Shown here piece by piece: positions 22,481 to 34,399 of a stretch of 64,000 nucleotides of DNA (position 1 is the first letter of the stretch; the number at the start of each line of letters is the position of its first letter). Source of the DNA: Tetracentron sinense (Eukaryota > Streptophyta > Magnoliopsida > Trochodendrales > Trochodendraceae); the NCBI GenBank assembly GCA_015143295.1, contig CM026562.1, positions 3,696,639 to 3,760,638 of the forward strand, read 5' to 3'. A program made the position numbers and the translations under genes. The notes below the pieces were generated by a model. That model was not told the origin of the DNA, made no database searches, and saw nothing but the letters and a program-made list of their open reading frames with translations.

Positions 22481-25042
22481 TAGTATCGCTTGAGGAATCT
22501 TGCAATAATTGGAGGGATAATTTGCTCTCCATTCATTAAGGTCAGCAGGTACGCTCCGTTAGAATATACCTTCTCGACGACGTATAACCCTTCCTATTTT
22601 GGTTCAAGCTTCCTCTTGGTTTGACGAGTGACGATGATTGGAGTTCTGACCATTAAGACCAAATCTCATGTTTTGAAAGACCTTAGTCTTATTCTTTTGT
22701 TGAAGGCGTTAGTTAGCCTTTGTCTATACATCTCTAAACTTTGTTGGGCTTGGAGACGTCGTTCATCAAGAGTTTCAAGCTCTGCAAGCCGAACTTTAGC
22801 CGAGTCTTCTTTTGTGATAGACTGCTGAATTGCCACTCGTAGGGAGGGAATTTGAATTTCAAGGGGGAGAACTGCTTCACCGCCGAAGACCAGGAAATAC
22901 GGCGTGGCCTGTATCAGAGTCCAATGAGTAGTCTTATATGCCCAGAGGGCTTCGGGTAGGCGTTCATGCCAGTCTCGTTTGCTTTTATCCATAACTTTTT
23001 TGAGGATTTTACACAAAGTCTTGTTGAAGGCTTCGGCGAGACCATTCGCGGCTGCATAGTACCGGGTGGAATGTTCTCTCAGATACCAAATTTGGCATAC
23101 AACTTATGTATAGGGGCACTTCGAAAAGGTTACTCGTTATTCGTGATGATGCTTTCTGGAATTTCGAACTGATATATGATGTTGGTCCGGATAAAGTCTG
23201 CTACTGAGTGGTATTTGACCTCTTTGAGAGCGGCGGCTTCGGCCCATTTTGAGAAGTAGTTCGTCGTAGCTAGGATGTATTAATGCCCAGCAGATGATGG
23301 TGGGGTGATGGTCCTATGACATCCATTCCCCAAGCCGCAAAGGGCCATGTACATGTTGTTATGTGAAGAGACTCGGGAACTCTATGTATGAAATTAGCAT
23401 GGAACTGACAAACTTTGTATTTTTTTGCATAGTTGAGCCAATCAGTGATCATCGTAGGCCAGTAGTAGCCTAATCTTTTCAGTTGCATTTGTAGCTTGGG
23501 CTTAGCTAGGTGAGCACCGTAGATCCCGACATCAGTTTCTTCCATGGCTTGATCTATTTCATTTCCTGAGAGGTACCTCATTAAGATACCATCCAGGGAC
23601 CTTTTATATAAGGTTTATTCCAACATCACAAATTTCGTGACTCGTCGACGAACTTCAGCGCGTTTGGCACGGTATCCAAGCAATCGACCATGTCAGAGAT
23701 AATCAATGAAGGGCTTTCGCCAGTCTTCGTCATTTTCTTTAATTGTCACAACACAAACTGTTTTCAGGAGATCTATCTCTGGAAGGGGTTTGAGAGTTCT
23801 TTTTTCCCTCACTGTGATGGTCAGCACCTTGTCTGTTGGTAGAGTTAGAGATGCTGCAAGACCGGTCAAGGCGTCGGCTTGATTGTTGATTCCTCTATGG
23901 ACATGGAAGAGACTGCTTCTTGGAATTTGAGCAAGTAGCAGGTAAACTCTCTTCTGATAAGGAAGGAGGCTGACTCTTCGTACAGTGTATTCATCTCGAA
24001 CTTGTTTGATGATTGAGTTCTGAATCCCCGTAGATTGTTAGTTCATCCACCAAAATTTCGAGAGCCAATTCAAGACCTATTATCAGGGCTTTCAACTTCA
24101 TTATTTGAGCATCCTTCTGTTAAGGTGAAGGAATAGGGTAGGATTGCTTTTTCTGGTGTGACAAAGATAATACCAACACCTGATTTGTTCTCCTTTGGGT
24201 TGATGCGTTTGATTCCATCAGGGCTTCTTGAAGCTCCATCAAAGTACATCTTCTAGCCTGGTTTGACCCGTACCTGCATAACTTCTTCATTAGGGAAGTC
24301 AATGATCAAATGTGAGTCAGCAAGAATCGGATGTGCTGTAAGGAAGTCAGTAAGGGCTTGCCATTTCATTGTCTTTTCGGGGATGAATTCGATTTAGAAT
24401 TCAGATAGGAGTATTGCCCATTTCGCCATTCTACCTGAGAGAGTGGGGCGGGATATTATGTATTTAATTGAGAGGATCGGCTCTAGATATTAGTTTCACC
24501 GAATGCTCGAGCATATAATGTCTTAATTTCTTTAAAGCAAAGATGAGGGCCAAATAGAATTTTTCTATCGGTGTATATCTGCATTCTGCTCCAACCAGAG
24601 TCCTGCTTAGATAGTATAAGACATTCTCCTTTCCTTGGTCGTTATGCTGAGCAAGGAGAGCTCCAAGAGATCCTTTGAATGCTGCTATATAGAGGATAAG
24701 TAGCTTTCCTATGATAGGACCCATGAGGACTGGTGAGTTGGTAAGATAGGTTTTGATGCTCTCGAGGGCATCTTGACAAGCTTGATCCTACTGGAATGGT
24801 ATTCCCATCTTCATTAGCCGGTAAAACAGTTGGCACCTTCTGGCCAAATTGGAGATGAATCTCCGGATATAAGCGAGTCGACCCTGAAGTTCTTTTAACT
24901 CGCGAAGATTTCTTGGAGGGGGCATATTGTGAATGACCTATATCTTAGTAGGGTTAATCTCGATTCTTCTATGACGTACCATAAAGGCTAGGAATTTCCC
25001 AGATGTAATTCCGAATGCGTATTCGAGCGGATTCATTTTGAG
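22480..25042 (-). pseudogene. Element Y pol, 3' part: end of RT, RNase H and integrase
   Basis: In minus-strand order: the RT palm end and connection (LKELQGRLAYIRRFISNLAR at about 24840); the RNase H-like connection with LLILYIAAFKGSLGALLAQH and YYLSRTLVGAECRYTPIEK (24464-24724); RNase H with MYFDGASR near 24230; the integrase zinc-binding region with DVGIYGAHLAKPKLQMQLKR and KVCQFHA (23270-23581); the integrase core beginning WGMDVIGP; and the integrase C-terminal part with ALWAYKTTHWTLIQATPYFL (22666-23016) and NGAYLLTLMNGE near 22540. The second catalytic region reads TNNE where TDNG is usual, and there are several stops and frameshifts. It copied and integrated the element; now dead. It continues upstream at 29069 behind the hAT insertion. 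Confidence 0.85.
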
Positions 25043-25050
25043 CTGATGCT
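25043..25050 (+). repeat. Target-site duplication of the hAT element (left)
   Basis: CTGATGCT, repeated perfectly at 29069-29076. Confidence 0.95.
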
Positions 25051-25458
25051 TAGGGCTGTCAAAGGGCCGGGCCGGGGTCAGCCCTAGCCCTACCCTTCCC
25101 TATAAGAGTAGGGCCCTAGCCCGGCCCTAGCCCTTCAAGGGCCGGGATTGATTGGGCCCTAGCCCAGCCCTCAAGGGCCGGGGCCGGGCCAAAGGGCCAA
25201 GAAAGAGCGGGAATTTTTTTGTCATTTGGGATGACAAGATTTTTTTTTACACCGACTATCAACCTAACAAGGAAATGGATACCCTCTTCTTTTATCCGGG
25301 CTTGGGACCGGCATTGCAAAAAAAAAAAAGCAATGGCAGAGTTAAAATTTTTTTTTTTCCCTTGTTAGTGACAGTTAGGCATAATAATATGTAACAAAAC
25401 ATAATATAGATAAACAAATAGAGTAATAAAACTATATAAAGCATAATTTAAAATATGT

Positions 25459-27546
25459 TTAAATATTTATATCATCTATTAATATATCTAATTTTGACAC
25501 TTCTATCGAGTCTAACTCACTTTGTTTAGTGGTACGAATCCAATCTTGACAACAAACTAAGGCTTCTACAGTGCCTGGTTTTAAACAACTTCTAAACTGG
25601 TCAAGTATCCTTCCTCCAGTGCTAAATGCAGACTCAGAAGCTACTGTTGTCACTGGAATTGCTAAAATATCACGAGCCACCATTGATAAAATTGGATACT
25701 TTTTTGAATTTAATTTCCACCAAAGTAATATATCTAACTCGTCAGATTTATCTCTTGGCTCTTCCAAATACGAATCTAATTCTGATCTTATTTCTAAATC
25801 AGTAATTTGACTCATTTCTTCTTCAAATTTCAAGAAATCTTCATTTTTTCTTTTTGAACTTTTTGCAACAATATTCTCCCTACTTGACTTCGAGACATTA
25901 GGGGTACTAAATTTAGCACTATATTCCATATACAAGTCTTTAAGATTCTTAAGGGCTCTATCCTTTCGTGTCTTCGCTATATCACTATCCCCAAATAATT
26001 TTCTCAAAACATATTCTAAATACAATTGTTTATGTTGAGGATCCAAAATTATAGCAAGTTCAAAAATCGGATTATAATCTTCTCAATATTTATCAAATTT
26101 TACTTTCATTTTTTTAGCTATATCGCGGAGGAAATGATTTTCACCATGTATTTTCTCCATTAATTCAATATGTATCTTAACCACTTCTTCCAAAAATAAA
26201 TGTATAGTTGGGTATTTAGTTCCAGAAAATATATTTGTAGCTTCATAAATATTTTGTAAAAGCTCGCATATTATCTTTGCTTGATACCATTCATTATCTA
26301 AAGGATTACATTTATAGTTTGAGTCTATTATTTCTAATCGAGCAAAAACTTCTCTAAATTCTAATGCAGCTTCTAGCATAAGATAGGTGGAGTTCCATCT
26401 CGTAGAAACATCGAGGGGTAACCCCTTAACATTATTTAACCCTAATTCACTAATAAGTTCTCGAAATTTATGTGTACGTGTTGTTGAATTTTTAATAAAT
26501 TTTACTGATTCCCGAATATTTTGAATAATCGGGTTTATTTCTCTCAACCCATCTTGTACAATAAGGTTGAGGATATGTACAGAACAACGCATATGAAATA
26601 ATTTACCTTCTAATGGAAGGGCTTCTTTTCTAGTAAGATGAGTTTTCATAACTCTTACAATATAATCATTGGTACTACAATTGTCTAAAACTAAACTAAA
26701 TATTTTTTTAGAAATTTTCCATTTTATTAAATTTGATTTAATAGTTTCAGTTAAAGCCAACCCTGTGTGGGGTGGATCAACATTAATAAAGTTAATTATT
26801 CTTTTTTTAAGGTTCCAATCAGAGTCAATATAATGGGCAGTTATAGCCATATATCTTAATGTTTGGTTGGATGTCCACATATCAGACGTGAGACTAATTC
26901 TCGATAAATTACTTTAAAAAAATGTTAACATTTTTAATTTTTTTTTTTTTATAAATTTCCATACAATTAGACTTGATGGTGTTACGTGACACCATCTTAA
27001 ATAGAGGTTGTAGTACACTACTGTAATAAATAAAACCTTCATGAGAAACTATATTAAATGGATACTCATGTTGAATAATCATTAATGCAAGTGCTTCTCG
27101 GCACAACTTTGGGTCAAATTTATGGGCCATAGGACCACTATCTTTATAAGACGTCATGAGTGGTTGTGTAGGGTCAAGGTTTGGCCTTTTCTTACAGGTC
27201 GATTCTAGGTGTCTTTTAATATGACCGACTCCATTTTTAACACTATTGTCCAATTCCATTTTACAATGGTGACATACAGCAACACGTACATTTTTTTTTG
27301 TCCATCTTTTCCTTTTCTACTTACTGTCTTTTGGGTGAAATGATCACAAATTATTGAGGCATTTTTAGATCTTTTTTTAATGGGTTGAGGATCTTCAGTC
27401 TCTGGCTGTGAGGAAGAGGGTGATGGATGAAGAGGGTCGGGATTTGTTATGTTCCCCTCTCTAACTTCCACAATTCTAGGGTCCTCGGTATGAGTTAAAT
27501 CAACTAAAGGAGAACTGGCATTACTACTAGTACCGGGAGTTGACAT
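25459..27546 (-). pseudogene. hAT transposase (BED finger, Ac/RICESLEEPER-like), nearly complete but broken
   Basis: The N-terminal part starts at the ATG at 27546 and has a low-complexity acidic leader. A BED-type zinc finger follows (VCHHCKMELD...HIKRHLESTC). A middle part with SRISLTSDMWTSNQ and AITAHYIDSDW covers the RNase H-like catalytic fold (26083-26880). The C-terminal hAT dimerisation domain is DILLWWKLNSKKYPILSMVA and ASESAFSTGGRILDQFRS (25459-26046). Breaks: a frame change at an A9 run (plus 27290-27299) just before the finger; another near 26910-26940; and a TGA (plus 26083-26085) at the invariant tryptophan of KFDKYW. With few lesions it looks recently inactivated. The protein would bind the element ends in the nucleus and cut them. 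Confidence 0.9.
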
Positions 27547-27559
27547 TTTAGCATAATAA

Positions 27560-28000
27560 AAATTAAATTAAACTTAGGATATGAACTAAGATTAACAGAA
27601 TATTGGCAGATTATCAAATTAGAGTATTGGCAGATTATCAAATTATCAAATCAAACTAAACTTTAAAATCAGATTATCAAACTAAGATTTCAGAACAGAA
27701 AAAATTGAAACAGATTATCAAATTATCAAATCAAACAAAACTAATATTATGGATTATTCAAATCAGATTATCAGATTAACAGAATAGAACTAAACTCAGA
27801 TCAAATCAAAGTGGAAAGATTATCAAATCAGAGTATTGACAGATTATCAAATTATCAAATCAAACTAAACTTTAAAATCAAATTATCAAACTAAGATTTC
27901 AGAACAGAAAAAATTGAAACAGATTATCAGACGATTCAAACTAAACAATATTCAGGGGTTAGGGTTTTATAATAAATAATGATCAAACTAAATAATATTC
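27560..28000. repeat. Short AT-rich repeats in the hAT transposase leader
   Basis: CAGATTATCAAATTATCAAA and AGATTTCAGAACAGAAAAAA recur three to four times, including a duplicated block (27640-27720 and 27850-27925). Further left, 27950-28170 has loose TTAGGGTTT-like repeats. Confidence 0.7.
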
Positions 28001-29068
28001 AGGGAAAATTAGGGTTTCAGAATTTTCTAAGGGTTAGGGTTTCGAAATTAGGATTTCAGAATTTGTTAAAGGTTTAGGGTATGAACTACTTAGGTTAGGG
28101 TTTCTAAACTTTTCTAGGGTTAGGGTTTCGAAATTAGGGTTTTAGAATTTTCTAAGGGTTAGGGGGTTAGGGACTTGGAAGCCTGAACAAAAATAGAAGT
28201 GGTGGTGGTGATAGCTTAACCGATGTAGCTGTGAACTGGCCTAACCGATGGAGCCGTGGGGCGTGGCTGCAGGGTCCAGACTCCAGACTTGAGCTTGAGC
28301 CGTGGCCGTGGCCGTGAGTCCGTGACAGCAGCAGAGATCTCAGAGGAGCCGTGTCCCGGTGGCCATGAAAGTAGCAGAGATCTCAGTGGAGCCTTGGCCG
28401 TGACAGTAGCAGAAATCTCAGAGGAGCCGTGGTCGTGACAGTAGCACAGTCGAGTTCCCGTTTATTGTTCAGCCAAACGGAGTTTCAGTTCCGGGATTCG
28501 CGAGATTTGGTCCGGCGAACTATGGAGGACTCAGTGATGCACAGTCGAGTTCGCAGCAGGCTCTCAGATGAGCGTGAGAACTGAGAGAGTAGAGGTGTAG
28601 CCTGTAGAGACTGAGAGTCTGAGATATGAGAGAGAGAGAGAGGGAGTCAGGGAGAGATGATCGGAGAGACGATCGAAGAGAGGCGATTCGTAAGAACTGA
28701 GATTTAGGGTTAGGGTTGTAATGAGTATATATATAAAATTAATTGTGATATTACGTTTTTAACCCCGGATTAAATTCGTTAAAGAAACGTTAAGAAGGGT
28801 ATATATGTAAATTGTATAACATAATAAACTTAAAATTAAAACTAATACCTCCGCTTATATGCCACACTTATGGTATAGTGGCGCTCGGGATGGGCCGGGC
28901 TTGGAAGGGTCGAGCTGGGGCGTGATCAGACCCAGCCCTATTAGAGGCGGGCTGGCAAATTTTTGGCCCAACCCGGCCCAAGGGCTGAAGTAGGGCCGGG
29001 TTGGGACGGGTTTTGAAGGGCTGGGCCGGGCCGGGTACCCTTCCAACCGGGCTTTTTTGACAGGCCTA

Positions 29069-29899
29069 CTGATGCTGCCGCAATTTGTCGAAGATTTCTC
29101 GAAGATCATCCAAATGATTACTTCGTTGCCTTGTTTTGACAACCAAGTTATCGACATAGCACTCGACTTTGTCATGGAGAATATTCCCAAATATGATAGT
29201 CATGACCCTTTGATAGGTTGCTCCGGTATTTTTAAGGCTGAATAACATGACTTTGTATCAGAACACTTCCTTAAGGGTGCGGAAGGCTGTCAGTTCTTCA
29301 TCTTCTGGAGCCATCATGATTTGGTTGTAACCAGAGTATCTGTCCATGAAGTACAGGGTTTCGAAACCGGTTGTGGGATCGACCATCATTTCTGTGATGG
29401 GCAAAGGGAAGCCAACCTTGGGACAGGCTTTCTTCAAATCCCGGAAGTCTATACAAACCCGGATTTGTCTGTTCTTCTTTACAGGAACAACGTTGGTAAG
29501 CCAAGTAGGGTATTGAACCTCTCTTATGAACCAAGCTTTGAGAAGTTTATCAACCTCAGCTTCAATTTGAGCAACCTGTTCTGGGCGAGCTCATCATTGC
29601 GCTTGTTTGATCGGCTTGACATCTTCTCGAGTTGTGAGATGATGAATTGCAATCTTTGGATCTAAGCTAAGAATTTCTGTATAGTTTTAGGCAAAGACAT
29701 CTTTGTACTTTTTTAGGAGACAAAGATATTCATTTTTTTCTGTTTCAGAGAGGGAAGCACTGACGAATGTTGGCATTGTGTCTTGTTCTGAACCAAGGTT
29801 AACTTCAAGAAGGTCGTCAACTGTTGCTTGAACTCCTGCTTTAAATTCTGGAGGAGCCAGGCGGACTTCCGTTTCTTCCGGTGGTTCTTCCATGATCAT
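29069..29899 (-). pseudogene. Element Y reverse transcriptase, N-terminal part
   Basis: The minus strand encodes the pre-RT segment ending LLKKYKDVFA (29687-29899). RT blocks follow: PTWLTNVVPVKKN, RVCIDFRDLKKACPKVGFPL, PITEMMVDPTTGFETLYFMD and KNTGATYQRVM. The catalytic box is YVDNL (29144-29158), in which the second aspartate of the usual YVDDL is Asn. A stop lies at about 29252 between EVF and YKVM. The frame runs into the hAT insertion at LRQHQ and resumes in the 25042-leftward part. Confidence 0.9.
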
Positions 29900-30232
29900 T
29901 TCTTCTCCCGAAGAGGAGTATTCATCTACAGTAATAATATTTACAGTCTAGATCAGATCTTTATTTGATGAAGGGCCAGAATTTCCTAACTCAGATTTTC
30001 CCAAGTTGGAGCTAACCTGCTTATAGGTAGCTGAATTTTTGAATGCTGACATATTTTTATGCTCAACTTGCTTTTCTTCTTCAGTATTAAATTCATGTTT
30101 CTCAAGCATTTTCTTGATTACTGGATTAAACACAGACTTTCTTTGATAAGGGTTTATTCTTCTGTCCCTTTTGTTGTCCTAAGGGGTGGCTTTGCCTGCT
30201 TGCCTTACGGGATGAAAAATGATGAGCTTTTC

Positions 30233-32462
30233 CTATGTTCCTCTGGATGGAATAATGACACTGGAGATGACTTCCACTATCAGCCATTTCTGCCATGCAC
30301 CGAGACTGACCTTAACTAGGCCATCAATCATATCTTGATGTACTGTCTCAAACCATGGGGATGCTTGTTGGGATTCTGCTTCTTCTGGAATCCATTTCAT
30401 GGAAACTTCTTCTGACATGGACTCCATGACCATGACCATATTTACGGTCTGGTTATGATCTTCTCCAAATACAAAGACTGGGGGATTATACACTATTTCT
30501 GGCGTATCTGTATTAACATAGTTACCAGTATCCAGGGCTTTATGTTGCTCCATTTTGAGCATGGCTTCGTAAGCTGGTAGAAGAGTTCCTTTGACTTGCT
30601 CTCCTTCTTTAGGATCAAATCTTTGGCATTTGAGGAATTTGGTAGTTTTACCAAAAATGATTTTCTTCCTGTAAGGATTAACGATCCTGCTCTTTTCATC
30701 AGTCCATGAAGAGGTTATCCTATCATATGCACCTAGGGAGTTGAAGAGCATTGGCTTCTGTCCTCTTTTCTTGACCGGAACCGTGAGACTGGAGGTAGTT
30801 TCTACCATTATATAGTCTATTTTCCGTAAAGGGATTAGATGATCACCTTTCAGAGCTTGAAGAGGATCAACTTGTTCAACCTCACAAATCTGGAAGGGAT
30901 CTGCTGATTTATCATTTTCTGGCTTTTAGGAAGATTCGACCAAAGCCAGGGTTGGTTGTTCTTCTTTTTGGGACTTTGGGGGTATATTTGAACACCCTTT
31001 TCGGAACTGCAGTTCGAGCAGGTCCATGATTGCTTTTTAGGCTATTTTCGACTTTTTCTCCTTTGGGCTTCTGTTGAATGCTTCTTTGGGCACTCTTGAC
31101 ATAGAAACGCGCATTTACGTAATATGCCTCAGTATCATTGAATGGATCATCATCAGCATCGATCCTTACTTGCCTATTCCCTTGAGGGTATTTGAGGCAT
31201 TAGTGATAGGTGGATGACACAACTAGATGGTTATGCATCCATTGATGCCCAAATAATGCGTTGTACGATGTGTCAACATCGATCACCAGAAACGTTGTGG
31301 TTTTAGCAATATCCCCAAACTTGGTTTTGAGGTTGATCATGCCCATAGGCTTATGCTCATTTTGGTTGAAGCTTTGGATGATCAGGTTGTTTTCATGAAG
31401 CCGGCTTATTTGTACGCCAAGCTTGGACAACATCCTTCCTGGGAGGATGTTGACGGCCGAACCTCTATCTATTACTACTCGGGATATGCTAGTTTCATTA
31501 ACTAGACCTGAGATGAATAGTGGCCGATTATGTTGAAGTCTCAGCTCGCATGTTTTCATCATCAAAAGTAATTGTGAAGAGGCAAGAGGTTCCCATTTCA
31601 GGAGGCTACTATGGCTGACTCGTACTTCTTCAAACAAGTCTTCCGGATTGGAGATGACATATATGAGAGTCCTTCTCAATTAAGGAGACATCTTGAGAGC
31701 ATTATAAACGCTTAGTAAGGAAGAAATTTTCTTCAAATGAGCCAGAATATCGTACTTGACCCTCTCATTACCAGGAGCTGTTTGGGCTAGGGCCGGTTGA
31801 GCTCTAGTCTGATTTTCATATTGGATTGGCACAAACCTCGATTGCAGTTTTCTACCTGACCAGAGGTTGAGTTGATAGACTTTGACAATCATCTGATCTA
31901 TTATTTCAGACGACTCTCCTTCCAAGAGTTAGACCATGTTCATAGAACTGAAGTTCAGCTTCTTTTTCTTGCTTTGAAAGGGTGACCGACTTTTTCTTTC
32001 ATATTGTCTTGTCGAACTTCCAGGCTGGGCTGAAGTTTGCACCGATCGTCGCATCTGACGATGGTTTTGATTTAGGGCCTCAGGTGTATTTAACCTTTCT
32101 TGAGGGGAATCAGACTGCACTTGTACATCATTTACCTCTCGTTCTCCTCCAGATAAAAATCCTTCAGAAAGATCAGAAACTCCCGTACGTGTCCATCCTG
32201 GTGTGGATGGTCTCCTTTCTAGGAGTTCGATGTTTTCAGATTGATCTATCCAATCCTGAAATGCCCGGTGTCTATTTAGACTGCAGGCGACCACTTGTCT
32301 TGGTATGTTCAACCATGAAGGGTCTTCATTTGGGATTGCATCGATGACATAGCAAGAGAAGATATTGGATTCATCTCTCGAGTTTGTTGACTGGAGGCTA
32401 TCACAGTCACAGTCGACGCAGGAGCCTGGAGGGATGAAATCCATCAAGGTGATTACCATCAA
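30233..32462 (-). pseudogene. Element Y gag-pol middle part with aspartic protease
   Basis: Frames at 31929-32462, 31680-31925, 31200-31679 and 30233-30808 follow one another with stops or shifts between them. The block YDILAHLKKISSLLSVYNAL is the usual Tat-type segment upstream of the protease. The protease has VVIDRGSAVNILP at the active site (about 31450-31490), D-R-G where retropepsins usually have D-[ST]-G, then YNALFGHQWMH as the second conserved block. 30233-30808 is the poorly conserved linker towards RT. The protease would cut the polyprotein; this copy cannot be translated through. Confidence 0.8.
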
Positions 32463-32551
32463 TGACTTTTGTTTCAGAAGAGTATCTTGGGTGGGGCCAT
32501 TTTTCTTAGCTTTCCTTGCTATTTTTCTGTTCTTCTTCTTTTCAGCTTTGG

Positions 32552-33117
32552 CTATGCGCTTCCCTTCTTTTCTTTGGGTTTGAGCTTGCCTTGTAGACTG
32601 AGCTTACTTTTTAGCATCGGTATTTTGAGCCAATTGCTTCTTCTTCTTGACTCATTTTCTTTCAAAGAGAATCCAATCTTCTTCATTTGGCGGTTTGCCG
32701 CCAAGAAGACTACACTTAAAGATGTTCCATCTTCTTCAAATGGTTCTGAAGCCACCACCGTATTGGATGTAGCTGCCTGTTGGAGATCTTGACCAATGAC
32801 AATCTCTTTATAGTCCAAAAGTCTTTGAATGATATCATTCAGTACAAAGCAGTCACATATTTTGTGACTAATTATACGACGAGAAGGACAATATTTGAGA
32901 TCATCTTTCATCCCATCTCTTGAGGTCTACTGCTTTCTGGGAGAGTGATGAGTTCATTGGTGAGAAGGTCTTTGAACAGATCTTCGACAATATCTTCAGA
33001 GAATGAATATATTTTATTCATTCTTTCCCCAATGCTGATTTTCTTTGGTGGGTCGCGCTTATCTTGCCAATGTGGCCTTCTGGCTCTACCTTGAACTGGT
33101 TTAGTGCCACATTCAAC
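32552..33117 (-). pseudogene. Element Y gag remnant, truncated at its N-terminal side
   Basis: The minus strand reads KKISIGERMNKIYS, then after a frameshift SEDIVEDLFKDLL and LPESSRP-like sequence, then DDLKYCPSRRIISHKICDCF with a Cys/His pattern (C..., H...C) and VLNDIIQRLLDYKEI. This is the C-terminal half of a Tat/Ogre gag with its zinc-knuckle-like motif. The frame starts directly at the LTR edge (33118): leader, primer site and the gag N-terminal half are missing, so a deletion joined gag to the LTR. Confidence 0.75.
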
Positions 33118-34399
33118 AGAAATGGTCTTTGCTTATCAAATTTCCTCCATTGTTGTATGAATTTTATTATTTGTTGTGGAAGACTATCCTTCCAATCTGA
33201 GTAAACTCAGACTGTTAATTACCTTCCCTATTTGGAGGAGGTACCTCTGATTAGGAAGAAAGATTAAAAGAAGAATAGATATTTTGAATAAAATATTTTT
33301 TTTATTCATTGGGGTTGCCCAGATCCCATGTAGGCATTACAAGATATCTCATAGAGGTTTTAGCATAAAAAAGAAAGAACAGAAAGAGAGGTGATCTTAT
33401 TGAGGGTTCACCTGGTATTCTCCATATAGGGGAAATCTTCATTCTTCCTCCTTGGTTGCTGTGTTCCTGCAAAAAGAAATATTTTTCTTCTTCTTTCTTT
33501 ACCACGTACGTGAATAATTTTTCAGAAACTCCCTCTTTTATATATTTTGGAGAGTCCTCTTTGAACTCTCCTTTGACTTTCTCTTTTTTAGGAAATCAAA
33601 AGAGGCCAACTCTCCTTAGAGAGGGTCATATATCCAATGACAGCTAGTTTCTCTTATTTTAGAGAAACCACACGGATGAGAGTCATTTTTAAAGGACTCC
33701 AAAATTGTTTTCTTTTCTAGAAAACCTGGGAGAATTCAAACTTTCCCCTCAAAAAGGGGAAATTTTTTTATCTTTCCAGGAAAAGGAAGAGATAACTTCC
33801 TATTTCGGATAGGCTGCCGTATGGTACTCTCTCATTAGAGAAAGAGTGAGGATCTCTTTCTTGGAATCTCCTAAACCTGGCAGAGAGTCCTTTTTATTAA
33901 GGATTTTCTGCCACATGACGGTCAAATAATGGCTGCCATCTGGGAAAGAACTGACCTTGGTCAGTCCGCAAATGAAGAGGTGAGACCTATGGTCTCACCC
34001 GCGGTCTAGGTCAAGTCCAAGTATATTTGGACTGCGGACCAGGGTCTCACCTTAGTTAGTCGGCGGATCAATATAGGGTGGGACCATAGGTCCAACTCTT
34101 GGTCTAGGTTAGGTTTATGACCTTTTATGGTCACAGATTGGGCTAGTCATTGACTGGCCCGCAGATGGACTCATGAAATTTGTCTGTAAACTTGAATGAG
34201 GGTTTGTCCGCGAGGGCAAATCCTATCCACATGTCAGTCCCCTAAGGACTAATACAAAGGGTGTCCATGAGGCATTAATGCCCTGCTACTAGCATTTAAT
34301 GCTAAGCGGGCTGGCGGTAAGCCAGCCCTTGGCCAGCTGGTGCGCGTGCCTTTGGCATGCGCGAAGCCTAACCACCCATTCAATGGGTGGTGATCCTAT
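33118..34399 (-). repeat. 5' LTR of gypsy element Y, larger piece
   Basis: It matches 14529-15777 of the other LTR up to the insertion point of Z (GTGATCCTAT|). It contains the same inverted TATATAAA (33537-33544). The remaining 55 bp are at 49065-49119. Confidence 0.85.
34395..34399 (+). repeat. Target-site duplication of element Z (left)
   Basis: CCTAT, repeated at 49060-49064. The uninterrupted LTR copy of Y has GATCCTGTGTAGG here, which confirms the empty-site sequence. Confidence 0.95.

Larger units (their letters stand above)
25051..29068 (-). mobile_element. hAT transposon (4,018 bp) with complete ends
   Basis: The left end is TAGGGCTGTCAAA and the inverse of the right end is TAGGCCTGTCAAA (12 of 13 match), flanked by a perfect 8-bp duplication CTGATGCT. 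Both subterminal regions are rich in GGGCCGGGCCGGG / CCCTAGCCC motifs (25065-25200 and 28880-29050). The transposase remnant is on the minus strand (25459-27546). The element sits inside the reverse transcriptase of Y; removing it and one duplication rejoins the frame across the RT. Confidence 0.95.

Noticed and set aside
27950..28170. TTAGGGTTT-like repeats as an interstitial telomere tract
   Set aside because: Units are irregular (GGGTTAGGGTTTCGAAATTAGG...) and not a TTTAGGG array; they are within the hAT element's leader.
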